Below are positions 22,996 through 33,885 of a stretch of DNA of 64,000 nucleotides, piece by piece. Position 1 is the stretch's first letter. Each line of letters begins with the position of its first letter. The notes beneath the pieces were generated by a model, which worked only from the letters and a program-made list of their open reading frames with translations, did no database searches and was not told the DNA's origin. This DNA comes from Panulirus ornatus. Lineage: Eukaryota; Arthropoda; Malacostraca; Decapoda; Palinuridae. The stretch lies in contig NC_092271.1 of the NCBI RefSeq assembly GCF_036320965.1, positions 27,971,036 through 28,035,035 of the forward strand, in the 5' to 3' direction. The translations under genes and the position numbers were made by a program.

Positions 22996-24824
22996 TGGCG
23001 GCTTACGTACACACGCCGGCCCTCATGAAGTTAGGCCTAGACGTTCATGGCCACCGACACAGCCACTGTACATGTATGAAAATCGACACAACGATGTTCA
23101 GACATGGGCCAGTGTGTGCGAGCGCGCGGGCCAGCACACAGTGGAGAAAAAGAGAATATCTGAAAAAAGCAGCGGGTGTGTGTGTGTGTGTTGGGGAAGG
23201 GGGGGGGGGTTCCCTTTCTCTGAACTGTAAATCATTTACAAAGGTCTATGTGGTTCTGGGTCTTAGGCCAGCCCAACCCCTTCATCCCAGCCGGCAGGGA
23301 CGCCCTCTCCAATCTATTCTACCGGAAGTCCGCAAGTTGATTCAATCCACCAATCAATGTACTTCCTCCTGTTAGCCCTTAAGACGTCGACCGATCGTGT
23401 ATCACACAGCTGACAGCATGAGGGCACACAGGACGTTCATACTCACACCCAGACCAGACCTCCAAGGCTGGGGCACCCGCCAATCTCTCAGAATGTTCTT
23501 GGCCACAATCGTTCACAGAGCACTGTATCAGTTCCCCCTCAGCGTCAACCACTGAATTCACTCCCTTGTGACCTCATCATGGCCGACACCACAGGTCCGG
23601 GTGACCACAAGGATCTACTCTCCGTCGGGAGGCAACATTCCCTTCATGAACCAGTGAAGCACTTTACTGACTGGCTGTTGGTAGAGGATGGCCGTTCGTA
23701 TGGACCTCGGCGGCGGAGGAACGCGGTGTTAGGTCACCCTAGAACACCCTCTTCCTTTATGTACACAGTCCACAGCTCACTCTAAGACACGCTGCTCATG
23801 CAGAGCCTAAAGCTCACATCATCAGCACAGGGTCGCATTCTAAGGCAATAACGGTTCTCCTCGTGTGGATCATCTGTAAGAGATCTACTGAACCACCTTC
23901 CGATATCCGCCCATCAGACCAACGCCAACCCAGCCAGTGGCACACCACTTCAGCTGTGATATCTTCCTCCGCCAGAAGCCTCGCCCATCCCTGCCGTCTG
24001 CCTCACAAGCCACATCCACCGGAGAGCAAAATTAGTTCTATAACCGCAAGAACGCAGACACGTTCCCCAGCGCTTCAAGGCTCTGATGTTGGCAGATTAC
24101 AGAAAGAAAATAAGTCTGTCGTCCTTTAAGATTACCGGTGATTACATTTCTCTGTTCTCCTTCACCCGCTCCAAGGCACAGCCGGATGACACTATTCTAA
24201 GTGTTGAGGTTTTCATCGGTGCCACGTCTAAGCCTCCCCTCCTCCCTCACTAACACCCCCAGAAGTCAGTTCGTTGTCCTACAGAATCCAACCTAACCCT
24301 ACAATGAGAAGCGACAATCTTCTTCGCTTCCTAATATACGATTGTTTCAGTTTCCCTCTGCCTCCTGACCACTGATCTCCGCCTTCATTTTGAGGGGAAA
24401 TAATTAGCTTCCTCCGTCTGACCGGCAGCTGGCGGGAGGCCAGACTTTCTAACGTGCTAATCCAATCGTGGTAACTTGCGGAGGAGACAACAAAAAAATC
24501 AGCATACATCTCATGTGTTCGAAACGCGATGTGTTGCAGACTGGAAGTCTCGAGACAGACACATCCGGACAATGTAAACATAAGCTTTCCAGGCAGGATA
24601 AAGGATATAAGTCGCTCACGTACATACTATTCATACTTCTTTAGACTTCAAAGTTCAACACGGGACAATGTTATGTCCTGTGTGAAATAAAACAAAAAAC
24701 ATTTAACTACTGATATAAACATAATTATCTGCACAACTGCGGCAGAAATGGATAAGCACAACAAACACACACATGCTCTACGTCCACAGTGTGAGAATTA
24801 ATGAGAAACCGGCAATTCTGAGAG
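22996..24824. other. No gene established
   Basis: GC-moderate unique DNA with several 60-90-codon frames on both strands (23.4-24.6 kb) but no splice pairs or motifs. The weak frame at 23,579 is listed separately. Confidence 0.45.
23579..23785 (+). CDS. Isolated open frame, unknown
   Basis: Sixty-eight codons from ATG in a fair context (CATCATGGCC), with MADTTGPGDHKDLLSVGRQH and later a RRRR cluster. The opposite strand just upstream (23,379-23,561) also has a protein-like frame (DAEGELIQCSVNDCGQEHSE). Nothing ties either to a gene. Confidence 0.15.
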   Translation: MADTTGPGDHKDLLSVGRQHSLHEPVKHFTDWLLVEDGRSYGPRRRRNAVLGHPRTPSSFMYTVHSSL

Positions 24825-25425
24825 GTAGCCTTGGATATATTTGCACTCTGCTTTCTTTTCCAACGTTGGACTAAAGTCCACATCAAGGCTGGGCCTTAAT
24901 GAAAATGTGAAGTTGGTAAAAGGGGAAAACAAATGACATGGAAAGTACTTTCGAATTGTGGGAAAGTACCAAGTCACAGCTACTGGATAAGACATGTGAC
25001 GGCAGAGAGTTCCAAAGCTTCGAGGTGCAGAGAAAGAAAGAGGTGTCAAAGCGGCCCACCCTTGAGTTGCCAAGGGCAACACAGTAATAATGTGTTGATC
25101 AGCAACTTGCTGAATGTTGTGTGGTCTAGCTAGAGGCGAGGCATACAAGTAGCTACCTCTCGGGAGCAAAAACCAAAGCAATACCTATAGAAGAGGGAAA
25201 GTGAGCCAACATTACGGCGGTGGGCAACTGGGTCGATTATTCATCTATTCTTTTTTCAAGTAGGCCTGAGGGAGTTGATAAGCTTATTGCTTTCGACTCA
25301 TCTTTATCTAGTGAGGATGCAGAGTTATAACCATCCCAGATGTGAAAGCAGTACTCCACACAAGGACGGATCAATCATTTGTATAAACGGAGCAACTATT
25401 CGAAAGAAAAGATATATCGACATCT
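24825..25425 (-). pseudogene. LINE pol C-terminus and 3' UTR (family shared with 62.5 kb)
   Basis: The minus strand reads LLRLYK, GVLLSHLGW, RRNVGSLSLFYRY-like and LARPHNIQQVADQHIITVLP, then APRSFGTLCRHMSYP where active copies have FxxRTxxLWNSLP. The downstream segment GGCCCAGCCTTGATGTGGAC matches the 3' UTR of the plus-strand copy at 62.5-63.1 kb, so the two are members of one family. Frame shifts are present. Confidence 0.65.
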
Positions 25426-25627
25426 AAACTAGACTGCCAATTTCTTAAAGGCAGTCTTAGTTATTTCCGCATTTCGAGCAAAGTGGTATGCAGGGGGCGA
25501 CGTGTTGTTCATGGGATAAACCTGGGCATATGGAGCCCTCAGAGGAAACCAAAGATGTGGACAGGGGTCAGGTTTCCGTGCATCAAACATGAGAACTAGT
25601 GAGTGAAAGTAAGCGAATGAGGCCATT

Positions 25628-25676
25628 CTTCATCTACTCCTGCCACTACCTCGCCAACGCAGGAAACAAAGGACAA

Positions 25677-25737
<61 letters not shown>
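25628..25737 (+). mobile_element. Truncated LINE 3' end with (TA)n tail
   Basis: CACTACCTCGCCAACGCAGG then GGACAAGTATA matches the terminal 3' sequence of the 53-kb LINE family on the plus strand, and runs directly into 30 TA units. Confidence 0.6.
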
Positions 25738-25739
<2 letters not shown>

Positions 25740-26037
25740 TTGAACATCAAATGAAAACGAAATTCCGTTCTCGTGAACTGAATTATATAAAGCACCATAA
25801 CACAATGCAAAATCATGAAAGAAAAAAATGAAGTTTCAATCATGAGAGCCGATAAAAATATCTTGCAAACTGGGTGTTGCTTCGCGTGGCAGGCTGTTAA
25901 TCTTCCCATGTGGGCAAGAAATGGATTCAATCAGAGGCGGGGCGGGTGAGCTCGGATAAACACAGGCAGGAAGACCCAGCGGGAAATGAAATTCACCAAG
26001 ACATTCACAGTTCCTATGGTGTCTGGAGTCACACTAC

Positions 26038-26040
<3 letters not shown>

Positions 26041-26105
<65 letters not shown>
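26041..26105. repeat. (CT)n microsatellite
   Basis: Uninterrupted CT. Confidence 0.98.
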
Positions 26106-26108
<3 letters not shown>

Positions 26109-26249
26109 CAATTTCCTTTTCCCATCGTCCTATACTCTTTTGTTCTTTCAGTCTTCCATCTCCCCAACCAAACCCAAAACTTAGCCCAATCCCACACCAC
26201 TGCTCTTATGTCCTTATTTCATCCCATCCTTCTTTTCTACACCCCACAG

Positions 26250-26449
26250 GTTAACCCATAGCCCAGCAGCCCTCCCCTCCAGCCTCATCATCGTCGTACA
26301 TTCCCCCATACACCCATCATCAGTGTCACGGATCATGGGGACGAACGCCCTGCTTCGTCAGATCTCAGCACAGGTTCTGCCACTGAAGACCCCGAGGTGT
26401 GTTCCCTGTGGCCCCCTGGCCATCCATGATCTGCTGGCGCTACCGAGGG
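26250..26449 (+). CDS. Exon-like open frame ending in a consensus donor
   Basis: Acceptor TTCTTTTCTACACCCCACAG, then an open frame (one-base phase) of 66 codons that includes MGTNALLRQISAQVLPLKTP. The donor is CCGAGG followed by GTAAGTCTT, a full match on the intron side. The first third looks low-complexity and the last 120 bases look more coding. It sits just before the 33-bp repeat that carries donor-like sequences. Product unknown. Confidence 0.28.
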
Positions 26450-26689
26450 TAAGTCTTTGTTTAACTGGCCCATCTCCCCCCCCAGGCTCCCTGGTGTCTG
26501 TCTGCGTAGAGTCGTAGGTCACGAGGGCTGTACGATCCTGCTGGTGGGGCAGAAATCCCACTCCCTCGATCGCTCTCCCTGCCTTCCATTCTAACTGACA
26601 GCTCTCACCTCCCCTTCCATCCCCGTTTCTGCTCCCCTCCGCTTCCCCTTCGTCCCCTCGTTGTGCACCGGACGCCAAGAGAGGGTCAT

Positions 26690-27003
26690 CCCGAGGTAAT
26701 AGGGTGGTCCCCAGGAGAGGGTCGTCCCGAGGTAAGAGTGGTCCCAGGAGAGGGTCGTCCCGAGGTAAGAGTGGTTCCAGGAGAGGGTCGTCCCGAGGTA
26801 AGAGTGGTTCCAGGAGAGGGTCGTCCCGAGGTAAGAGTGGTTCCAGGAGAGGGTCGTCCCGAGGTAAGAGTGGTCCCAAGAGAGGGTCGTCCCGAGGTAA
26901 GAATGGTCCCAGGAGAGGGGTCGTCCCGAGGTAAGAGTGGTCCCCAGGAGAGGGTCGTCCCGAGGTAAGAGTGGTCCCAGGAGAGGGTCACCCGAGGTAA
27001 TAA
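26690..27003. repeat. 33-bp minisatellite carrying donor-like sites
   Basis: About nine units of AGGAGAGGGTCGTCCCGAGG then TAAGAGTGGTCCC. Every unit contains CGAGGTAAGAG, close to a consensus 5' splice site on the plus strand. Confidence 0.93.
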
Positions 27004-27438
27004 GGTCGTACCGATGTCAGGAGGACACTATCGTGTACCCGCCAGCGACAAACATGGTATTAGGAGATGCTGCAGCCGCGAGCACATGGACAGACAGACA
27101 GACTCACAGACAGAGAAGACCACCTCAGACAGAGCGGACAAAGACCAAATGTAGTTCTCATATTGTAAACTTTGTCTTCATAATGTTGTAATTCATCCCA
27201 GACGTGATGGTCTTTGGACGTAATTATACTAGATGCGTAATTTGCATACACAAACGTGAATAATGTTAGCGTGCAAAGTGAATGATGATGATGACCTTCC
27301 TGTAGAGGCAGAGACGACTGCGTTGGCTTTAGGTAATCATTGAACTTATGATGTATGAAGGATCCAGCCTGTCTATGTGGGCATGGAGTTACAGATGACA
27401 GAACATAAACTATATTTGTGTTTCTGTCTACAAGCATT

Positions 27439-27439
<1 letters not shown>

Positions 27440-27525
<86 letters not shown>

Positions 27526-27527
27526 AG
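27440..27527. repeat. (CT)n microsatellite next to exon 5
   Basis: On the minus strand this is (GA)n, beginning about 15 bases after the exon 5 donor. Confidence 0.98.
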
Positions 27528-27535
27528 GTACTCAC

Positions 27536-27591
27536 CGTGGGCGTCCCAGGGTTCCTCCTTCACTCTGGCTCCCGTGTCGAAGGCGCCCGAC
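27536..27591 (-). CDS. Internal exon 5 of the minus-strand split gene
   Basis: Fifty-six bases. The first G completes the arginine codon of exon 4. The exon then reads SGAFDTGARVKEEPWDAH and leaves in phase 1. The acceptor is GTCGCTCCTCAG and the donor is CCCACG followed by GTGAGTACC, close to consensus. VKEEP fits the sumoylation consensus and is typical of transcription-factor linkers, which is suggestive only. The intron that follows runs straight into a (GA)n tract about 15 bases after the donor. The next exon is not identified with confidence. Confidence 0.7.
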
Positions 27592-27914
27592 CTGAGGAGC
27601 GACCACAGATTATCATGGGAGATTACTGGGTGATAATCAGACAATAATCATAACAGACGATGAGATGATGATCAACATGAGGCATTTTCAAATACTAATG
27701 ATCGGATTATAGTAATCACTGGGATTCACAGGATGGAAGAAAGTTATGATTAATCTTCATAATAATTCATCAATTACTACAGTACTCTATACCATTACCG
27801 ATCATCATTAATGGAACACCATAGAACATTATTAATTTACATATTAATATAATAACTGACGTAATGATTACCCATAAGTTATTGAGACCTTCTGGTTTTC
27901 CTTCTGAACCTATA

Positions 27915-28195
27915 GACATATAATACAGAATAATGTTTATATATAAAGTAAGTACAATGTAATGTTTACATATAAAGTAAGTACAATGTTATGTTTATAT
28001 ATAAAGTAAGTACAATGTAATGTTTATATATAAAGTAAGTACAATGTAATGTTTATATATAAAGCAAGTACAATGTAATGTTTATATATAAAGTAAGTAC
28101 AATGTAATGTTTATACATAAAGTAAGTACAATATAATGTTTATACATAAAGTAAGTACAATATAATGTTTATACATAAAGTAAGTACAATATAAT
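27915..28195. repeat. 29-bp AT-rich minisatellite, about 10 copies
   Basis: Unit GTTTATATATAAAGTAAGTA then CAATGTAAT. It lies in the intron between exons 4 and 5 and carries repeated AAGTAAGTA donor-like strings on the plus strand only. Confidence 0.93.
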
Positions 28196-28671
28196 ATGTA
28201 ATATCGTTGAAAACCGTCTGTTTGAGGTTACATCGCGAGGGTAAATTTTGGGGAATCTTGTCCTCATCAGCTGACGAATCAGTCCACTACAACGTATGCT
28301 ACCCGTGCTGGTGAGTGTGGCACAGCTTGGAGCTGCGTAGAGCCCCTGGTGAGGAGGTCTTAGGGTCAGAGCAGAACCCTCTCTGAGGGATGTCCCGGGT
28401 AACGTACTGATCTAAGCATCAGTGCCAGTAACCGAGATGAAGAAAAGAATGGGAATGAAAGCAGGAACAATGATGGAAAGAAATATTCGCCTGGGAATGT
28501 CCTGCATTCATGAAAGAATGCAGAGGTCGAGCAAACGAAGATATAGTGAAGTCTTCCAGTTTATGTCCGCAGACTTACGTACTCCGCGGTATGTATGTAT
28601 GGTTGTGGAGTGCGAGAGGTCGGCCAGATGCTTCACTTAACAAGAAGGAATATCATCCGTGAGGATTGTAC

Positions 28672-28719
28672 CTAAGTAATGGCCAGCCTGGGCTGCTGCA
28701 GGGCGACCATCTTGGAAAC
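28672..28719 (-). CDS. Possible 48-nt cassette exon of the minus-strand split gene
   Basis: Forty-eight bases with a long pyrimidine tract and acceptor (TTTTCCTTTCTTAAAACACAG) and a donor CTTAG followed by GTACAATCC. It enters and leaves in phase 2, exactly as needed to sit between exons 4 and 5 without shifting the frame. It would insert 16 residues, including FPRWSPCSSPGWPLL, rich in Pro, Ser and Trp. Because exons 4 and 5 already join in frame, it would be an optional exon. The peptide is compositionally unlike its neighbours, so a chance splice pair is possible. Confidence 0.42.
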   Translation of the reverse strand, partial: VSKMVALQQPRLAIT

Positions 28720-29167
28720 CTGTGTTTTAAGAAAGGAAAATAAAAAAGAAAATGACAAAAAAAAAAGAAAGAAAGTGAGAGGAGTAAAATTAAGAGCGTT
28801 CTGATAACTGCTGATGCAGAACAATGACAACTAGAATGAGTACAGAAGCTCAACAAGCTTAGAGTAAAGCTGGAAAAGCTTATCTATGAGATATGAAGGA
28901 GCTTAAGCATGAAAGCTTAAGACTTACTTAAGACGATGTCATTATCCTGGGCGGCACCTTCCGGATTACCTGGCACACAGCGACGTACTTTAATTACCCT
29001 TCGTCTCGTCCACACACATTCCTCGCTCGTTAATCAACACGCCCAACCCCCTCCCCTCCTCCCTCGCTAAAAAGAGGTGTTCCCAGGGCGTCGCTGAAAC
29101 CTCCTCAAGGCTCAGGTAAATCCCTCTCATGTTAATGAGTTTCCTTCTTGTATACTATCTCTATTGT

Positions 29168-29309
<142 letters not shown>

Positions 29310-30232
29310 GCGTGTTTCCCAACCCACACCCTCACAACTCCGAACAAAGGCCTCCCTCCACAAACCCTCCTCATACCCCGCTACAAACTCCTGTCTGGTA
29401 CCATGAAGAACACAACTCCTCCACAACCTACCGTCACCTGCGTAAGCTTAGTCAACGTTCTCACAGCCCTCCCGTCCTTCACCGTTACATTCGTACAACA
29501 ACAGCACATACAGCTGTATCATACAACAGCAGCAAGGTCCATAACCATAATGTAAAGGCATGTGGTCTTGGGATTACATCATTAGCAGCTGAATAAGGTG
29601 GTCAGTGTTATTTTTGGATGGTGGTTACAAGTTGAGGATGACGGCCTTAACGACCCTGGCAGTCGATATGCCTAAAGCCCAAACAGTCGACCAACCAACT
29701 AACCGGCAGCAACATCTCCGTGTCCCTCAAAGTCTATACCGTGTTTGTACACCACTCAATCCCAGACTTTTGGGTCCTGATGCCGTAAGAATGGCAAGGT
29801 ATATAATCACCATCAAGGGTTCCCCCTCCCTGAAGGGGTGTGTGGCCAGGGGCGTCAGGGAGGAGCACGACGCTTAACACTCACAAGACGCCGACGACGA
29901 AGAAATAGCCAAGAATGAGAGAAAACAAAGAGAGAGATAAAACGCCATCTTGATCGCCGAAGAGTTGGGTTTAAATGTGATACAGCGGCTAGCAGAAGGC
30001 AAGGAGTTCGACCCGACACTTGGAAAAGGAGGAGGGACAAGTCATCGAGGAAAAGACACTGAAGAACAAGACTGAAGAACGTTTAAACGATGAGGGAGGG
30101 CGAAGAAGGGGTGACCCGGGGAGCAAGACTGAAGAATTGTGACGAAGACTTGCTGAAAAGAAGCGCGGAAACCTTGAGGCAAATTCTCCAGGAGAGGAAA
30201 GGGTCCGCGGGAGTGCTGGGGGGAATTCTCAC

Positions 30233-30306
30233 CTGTGGTCAGAGAGGGCGTCGTGAAGGGCGGCTCTGTAGCTCCGGTAGGCTCCATCCTCCTCTCTCCG
30301 GGCGGC
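30233..30306 (-). CDS. Internal exon 4 of the minus-strand split gene
   Basis: Seventy-four bases reading AARREEDGAYRSYRAALHDA then LSDH, bounded by a near-ideal acceptor (CTTTTCCTCCCGCAG) and donor (CACAG then GTGAGAATT). It enters in phase 0, matching exon 3 only 255 bp away, and leaves in phase 2, with AG left to be completed to an arginine codon. The peptide is charged and predicted helical, with an alternating basic and acidic pattern and two tyrosines spaced three apart. The tight pairing with exon 3 is the strongest single piece of evidence for the gene. Confidence 0.75.
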
Positions 30307-30561
30307 CTGCGGGAGGAAAAGACCTAGGGTCAGGGTTGGGTAGTGCCTGGGGGTCGCGCAGGGACCAAGTTATTCATATAACTTTCTCAAAAGTCATTCT
30401 ACACAAATATTAATATGAAAGTCGTCTTATTCAAGGATTAAATCCGTTTACTTGTCAAGTTCTCTTAACAAATGAATCAATCTACCTATCAGGTCCAGGT
30501 GACTATGGAATAGACCCATCTATCTGCCTGATCCTGATAACCAAAGGAACATCTTTTGTAC

Positions 30562-30797
30562 CTGAGCCTTGGCGTCGGGGTAGAGGGGCGTCCTGCGTCG
30601 ACACAACATCTGCAGCGACGCCAGCGAGTCATGGGCCAGATTTTCCCCGCCCAAGCCCACCATCCTTGATTCATCCTCGGGGCAGGCTGACACACCCATA
30701 CCGCCGCCCGTGGGCGTGGTCAAGGCTGCGTGGCCATCGCAAGACGTGGAGGACTGGCCCGAAGTCTGAGCCTTGAGGTCGCCCATCCGCTGGTCTG
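30562..30797 (-). CDS. Internal exon 3 of the minus-strand split gene
   Basis: A 236-base exon entering with two bases of a split codon and leaving in phase 0, with 78 full codons. It begins DQRMGDLKAQTSGQSS, passes a Gly-rich stretch (TPTGGGMGVSACPEDE) and ends LASLQMLCRRRTPLYP then DAKAQ. The donor is GCTCAG followed by GTACAAAAG. The acceptor is a NAGNAG pair (CCCCAGCAG), so exon start may alternate by three bases and add or drop one alanine. An internal ATG (codon 4) would be a usable start if an alternative promoter exists. This is the longest stretch of the gene and the least repeat-like sequence nearby. I do not recognise the family. Confidence 0.72.
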
Positions 30798-31416
30798 CTG
30801 GGGTATATAGATGACTAGAGTTAGAAATACCTTCAAGGAGACGGTTTATCGAGGGAAGAAGAGATACTTCTCTGTCAGAAAATCCTCACACGTCACACCT
30901 TGGTCAGGCACCAATACTTCGAGATGTCTTGGTTGACGACTCCCTGTGGGGAACACCTTAGTTAGGTTATCTCTTTAGAAACAATATGAATAGTGATACA
31001 TTCTTAGATGCGTTGGTTAGAGGTTTCTTTGTTCCGAAGTGATACTGTTAAAAGCACCCTAACCTGGAATGCCTTGTGAGAGAGACCTTATGGATCGTGG
31101 AAAAGTGAACGGTTTTGACAGTAAAATACGGGAGCCTTGAGACGTGAGACAGGCGGGTGAGATTAGAGGCGTCGCCACACACCGACTGCCCCAGGCCAGG
31201 CCAGACCAGGCCACTCACGTCAGCTTTATTGGTCAACTCCAACTTCTTTCTCCCCTTAAAGTGGGTGTGTGGGAGGCTGGAATCCCTTTATTTGACATCA
31301 CGAACATTTTCACAAGGATAAAGATGTTTCTTATTTTTCAAATAACTTTGAAATAAAAAAGATATCAACAGACGGACCCGATACAAGGGACCGAAACCAG
31401 TATCCCAGTTTTGTGA

Positions 31417-31418
<2 letters not shown>
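30798..31418 (-). other. Intron 2 sequence, no other exon seen
   Basis: Part of the 12.5-kb intron of the minus-strand gene. The same holds for 31,497-32,229 and 32,319-32,935 (AT-rich, G runs). Acceptor-like spots at 31.6 and 32.2 kb lack donors. Confidence 0.5.

Positions 31419-31496
<78 letters not shown>
31419..31496. repeat. (GA)n microsatellite
   Basis: Uninterrupted GA. Confidence 0.98.
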
Positions 31497-31498
<2 letters not shown>

Positions 31499-32229
31499 GG
31501 AGAGTAGGGGGCCCAAAAGGAAGGAAGGTGATCAGGCACGGCGGTGGGGGACGTCCGCTCGTCAAAGGTTGAGGCGACGGAGAGATATTTCCTCAATGAC
31601 GAGGTTGTTGGTGCCCACCAGCTGAGAGGGAGGAGGGCCACCCTGAGGAAGGGGAGGGAGGAAACTCCTTCAAGAGGAACAAACACCTTGTTGTAGGGAC
31701 GGGACACTCCGCTGCAGGGAAGAGGAGCTCTGCTGATGGGAGTGGGGGACTCTTTGGTGTAGGGATGGGGCTGAAGGGAGAGGCGGGCTGTTTAATGGAA
31801 GGAAGGGGAGCTCTGCTGAGGCGGAAAGACAAACTAAAGACAAGGACGCCGCTGACGGGGTGGGTATCGGCCGACACGTCGGGAAATATTCTCAATAGGA
31901 AAGGTTACTGTATCCTCAGGCAGGAGCCTGGTGGAGGGGTAGCACACACTGCTGCTCGGTGCACGGACGGGCTACTGTTGTGAGGAAGGCAAAGTCGGAT
32001 GGGGAAAAGACAGACCGATTAAGGCGCAGCAACATGGAAAAGACGAGAATGATAAATGAAGCAGGAAGTGGAATTACGAAGCATAGAAGGATAATGGTGG
32101 AGCTGGATGAAGATGGCGGTGATGATGATGGTGAATGTGATGAGTAAGGAAAGGAGAATAAAGATGTAAATGAGGAGGAAGAGATCGGTCGTTCATGACG
32201 AAGATGAGGGCGTCCTGACCATCCCGAGC

Positions 32230-32231
32230 CT

Positions 32232-32318
<87 letters not shown>
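32230..32318. repeat. (GA)n microsatellite
   Basis: Uninterrupted GA. Confidence 0.98.
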
Positions 32319-32319
<1 letters not shown>

Positions 32320-32935
32320 TACCTTATAGATTTACCGTCTTCGAAAAAGGCACAAATTTATGCTTAAGGAAACACATCACCAACTTCCTGTCACACAGGA
32401 TCCGCTCAAATCATATCAACATTGGTGACTAACTGTAGGCCGGGTGAGGCGGCCGTGGTGTGAGGGGTCTCCTGCCTGCAGCCACTCACACTCTCATGAT
32501 CCAGCTAGACCTACTTTATCATCATCTCAGTGTGCGTTTAAATGCCAAGCGTCCGAAAACCTGAGAATTTTAAACATCAAATAACTCACTAATACGTACG
32601 TCTTGTGTTATTTTCTTTCTTTCGTGATTCTGTGGCATTCAAAAATATACCAGATAATTTGATGACAAGATTCTTGAGAGGAAAAGCTCGTCAACCGCTT
32701 TTTCCATATTATCATGTATAGACACAATATCTGGAGGAAGTTTGTCGCCATTCGTACAAGGTTATCTATTGTGTTTACCCTTTTATGCCTAAATAGGCCT
32801 ATCAGAGAGGGGGGGGGGTTGCCAGGGGTCACCATCATCCCTCCCGCTCGGGGTAATCCAGAACCTACTCGAAAATTTGATGTCTTTTTCATTTGGGCAA
32901 AAATGATGTCGATCATTTCTTTCAGCATGTGGTGA

Positions 32936-33215
32936 AGGACAGGGGGAGGAGTGGGGGGGGGGGGAGGTAGGGTTGTCGTGGAAGTGGGAAGGGGGATGTA
33001 GAAGTGGGGTAGAAGTGGCTGGCAGCGGAAAAAAGACTGTTAAAATGGGTAGGGGTTTGTAGAAGTGGGGAAGGGGCTATGGAAATGAGGAGGAGTCTGT
33101 AGGAATGGGGAAGGAGGCTGTGGGAGTGGCGAGGGGGACGTAAATGTAGGAAGGGGAGGTAAAGAAGTGAGTGGGGGTTGGATTATAGGAGTGGGTAGGG
33201 GTTATAACAATAGAG
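32936..33215. repeat. G-rich degenerate minisatellite
   Basis: Diverged ~25-bp units around GTAGAAGTGGGGAAGGGG, with many runs of three to five G residues on the plus strand. It is a potential quadruplex-forming tract. Confidence 0.65.
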
Positions 33216-33287
33216 GAACACTGACACAAACTACAACCCAACACATACGGTTATAACATTATTGAAGCTTCTTACGTACGGTTATGT

Positions 33288-33288
33288 A

Positions 33289-33357
<69 letters not shown>
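33288..33357. repeat. (GT)n microsatellite
   Basis: Uninterrupted GT. Confidence 0.98.
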
Positions 33358-33358
<1 letters not shown>

Positions 33359-33500
33359 CTCCGTCTAGAGTCCGTCATGAGGCACACGCACGAGGGGTTA
33401 TTTCCAGAGTCAACGTGACGAGGAAGCGTCACTTTCCGCGTTACATCCACTGCCGCAGACTGCGAACGTATCGTGTTTCAGTTTCCCCGTGGACTCATAG

Positions 33501-33502
<2 letters not shown>

Positions 33503-33574
<72 letters not shown>

Positions 33575-33725
33575 TTCCCGCGTTAGCGAAATCGCGCCAG
33601 GAACAGATAAAGAAAGGCCGCATTCGCTTACGTTCGGTCTCCAGCTGTCAGGCATAGTGCACTATAACCACAGCTCCCTATCCACAACCAGGCCCAGCAG
33701 ACCTTGCCATGGGTTCATCCGGCCG
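33503..33725 (-). mobile_element. Truncated LINE 3' UTR with (TA)n tail
   Basis: After (TA)n (33,503-33,573) the plus strand reads CCCGCGTTAGCGAAATCGCG, GAAAGGCCGCATTCGCTTAC, TCCAGCTGTCAGGCATAGTG and ends CCTTGCCATGGGTT. This follows, in order, the 3' UTR of the LINE at 52.9-53.3 kb (AAAGGCCACATTCG, CTAGCTGTCACGTATAATGC, CTTTCCATGGTTT). Confidence 0.65.
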
Positions 33726-33814
33726 CAGAGACGGGAGTATCGCTCTTATTGTTAGATTAGATCGATTACAACACTTTAATATGGGTATGCTTCAACGTGA
33801 ACACTGCCATGACA

Positions 33815-33882
33815 AGCTCTCTACACCCCGGCACCGGTGCCATGATAGAGGCACTACACCCCGGCACCGGTGCCATGACGGG
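33815..33882. repeat. Tandem duplication with perfect palindrome
   Basis: Two copies of CTACACCCCGGCACCGGTGC then CATGA, each with the 12-bp palindrome GGCACCGGTGCC. Confidence 0.9.
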
Positions 33883-33885
33883 CTG

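Noticed and set aside
27060..27644. 194-codon minus-strand frame beginning MSDYHPVIS
   Set aside because: It reads through the exon 5 acceptor and donor and then through (GA)n. Only the 56-base spliced part is credible.
29990..30020. tRNA-like GGAGTTCGACCCGAC
   Set aside because: The T-stem does not pair, and there is no A box or acceptor stem at the right distance.
31540..31640. Acceptor-like CCTCCCTCTCAG with a short frame on the minus strand
   Set aside because: No donor within the open frame.
32160..32235. Acceptor after (GA)n with frame ARDGQDALIFVMNDRS on the minus strand
   Set aside because: Attractive peptide and acceptor, but no usable donor follows, and it does not keep the phase between exons 2 and 3 without an unlikely peptide.
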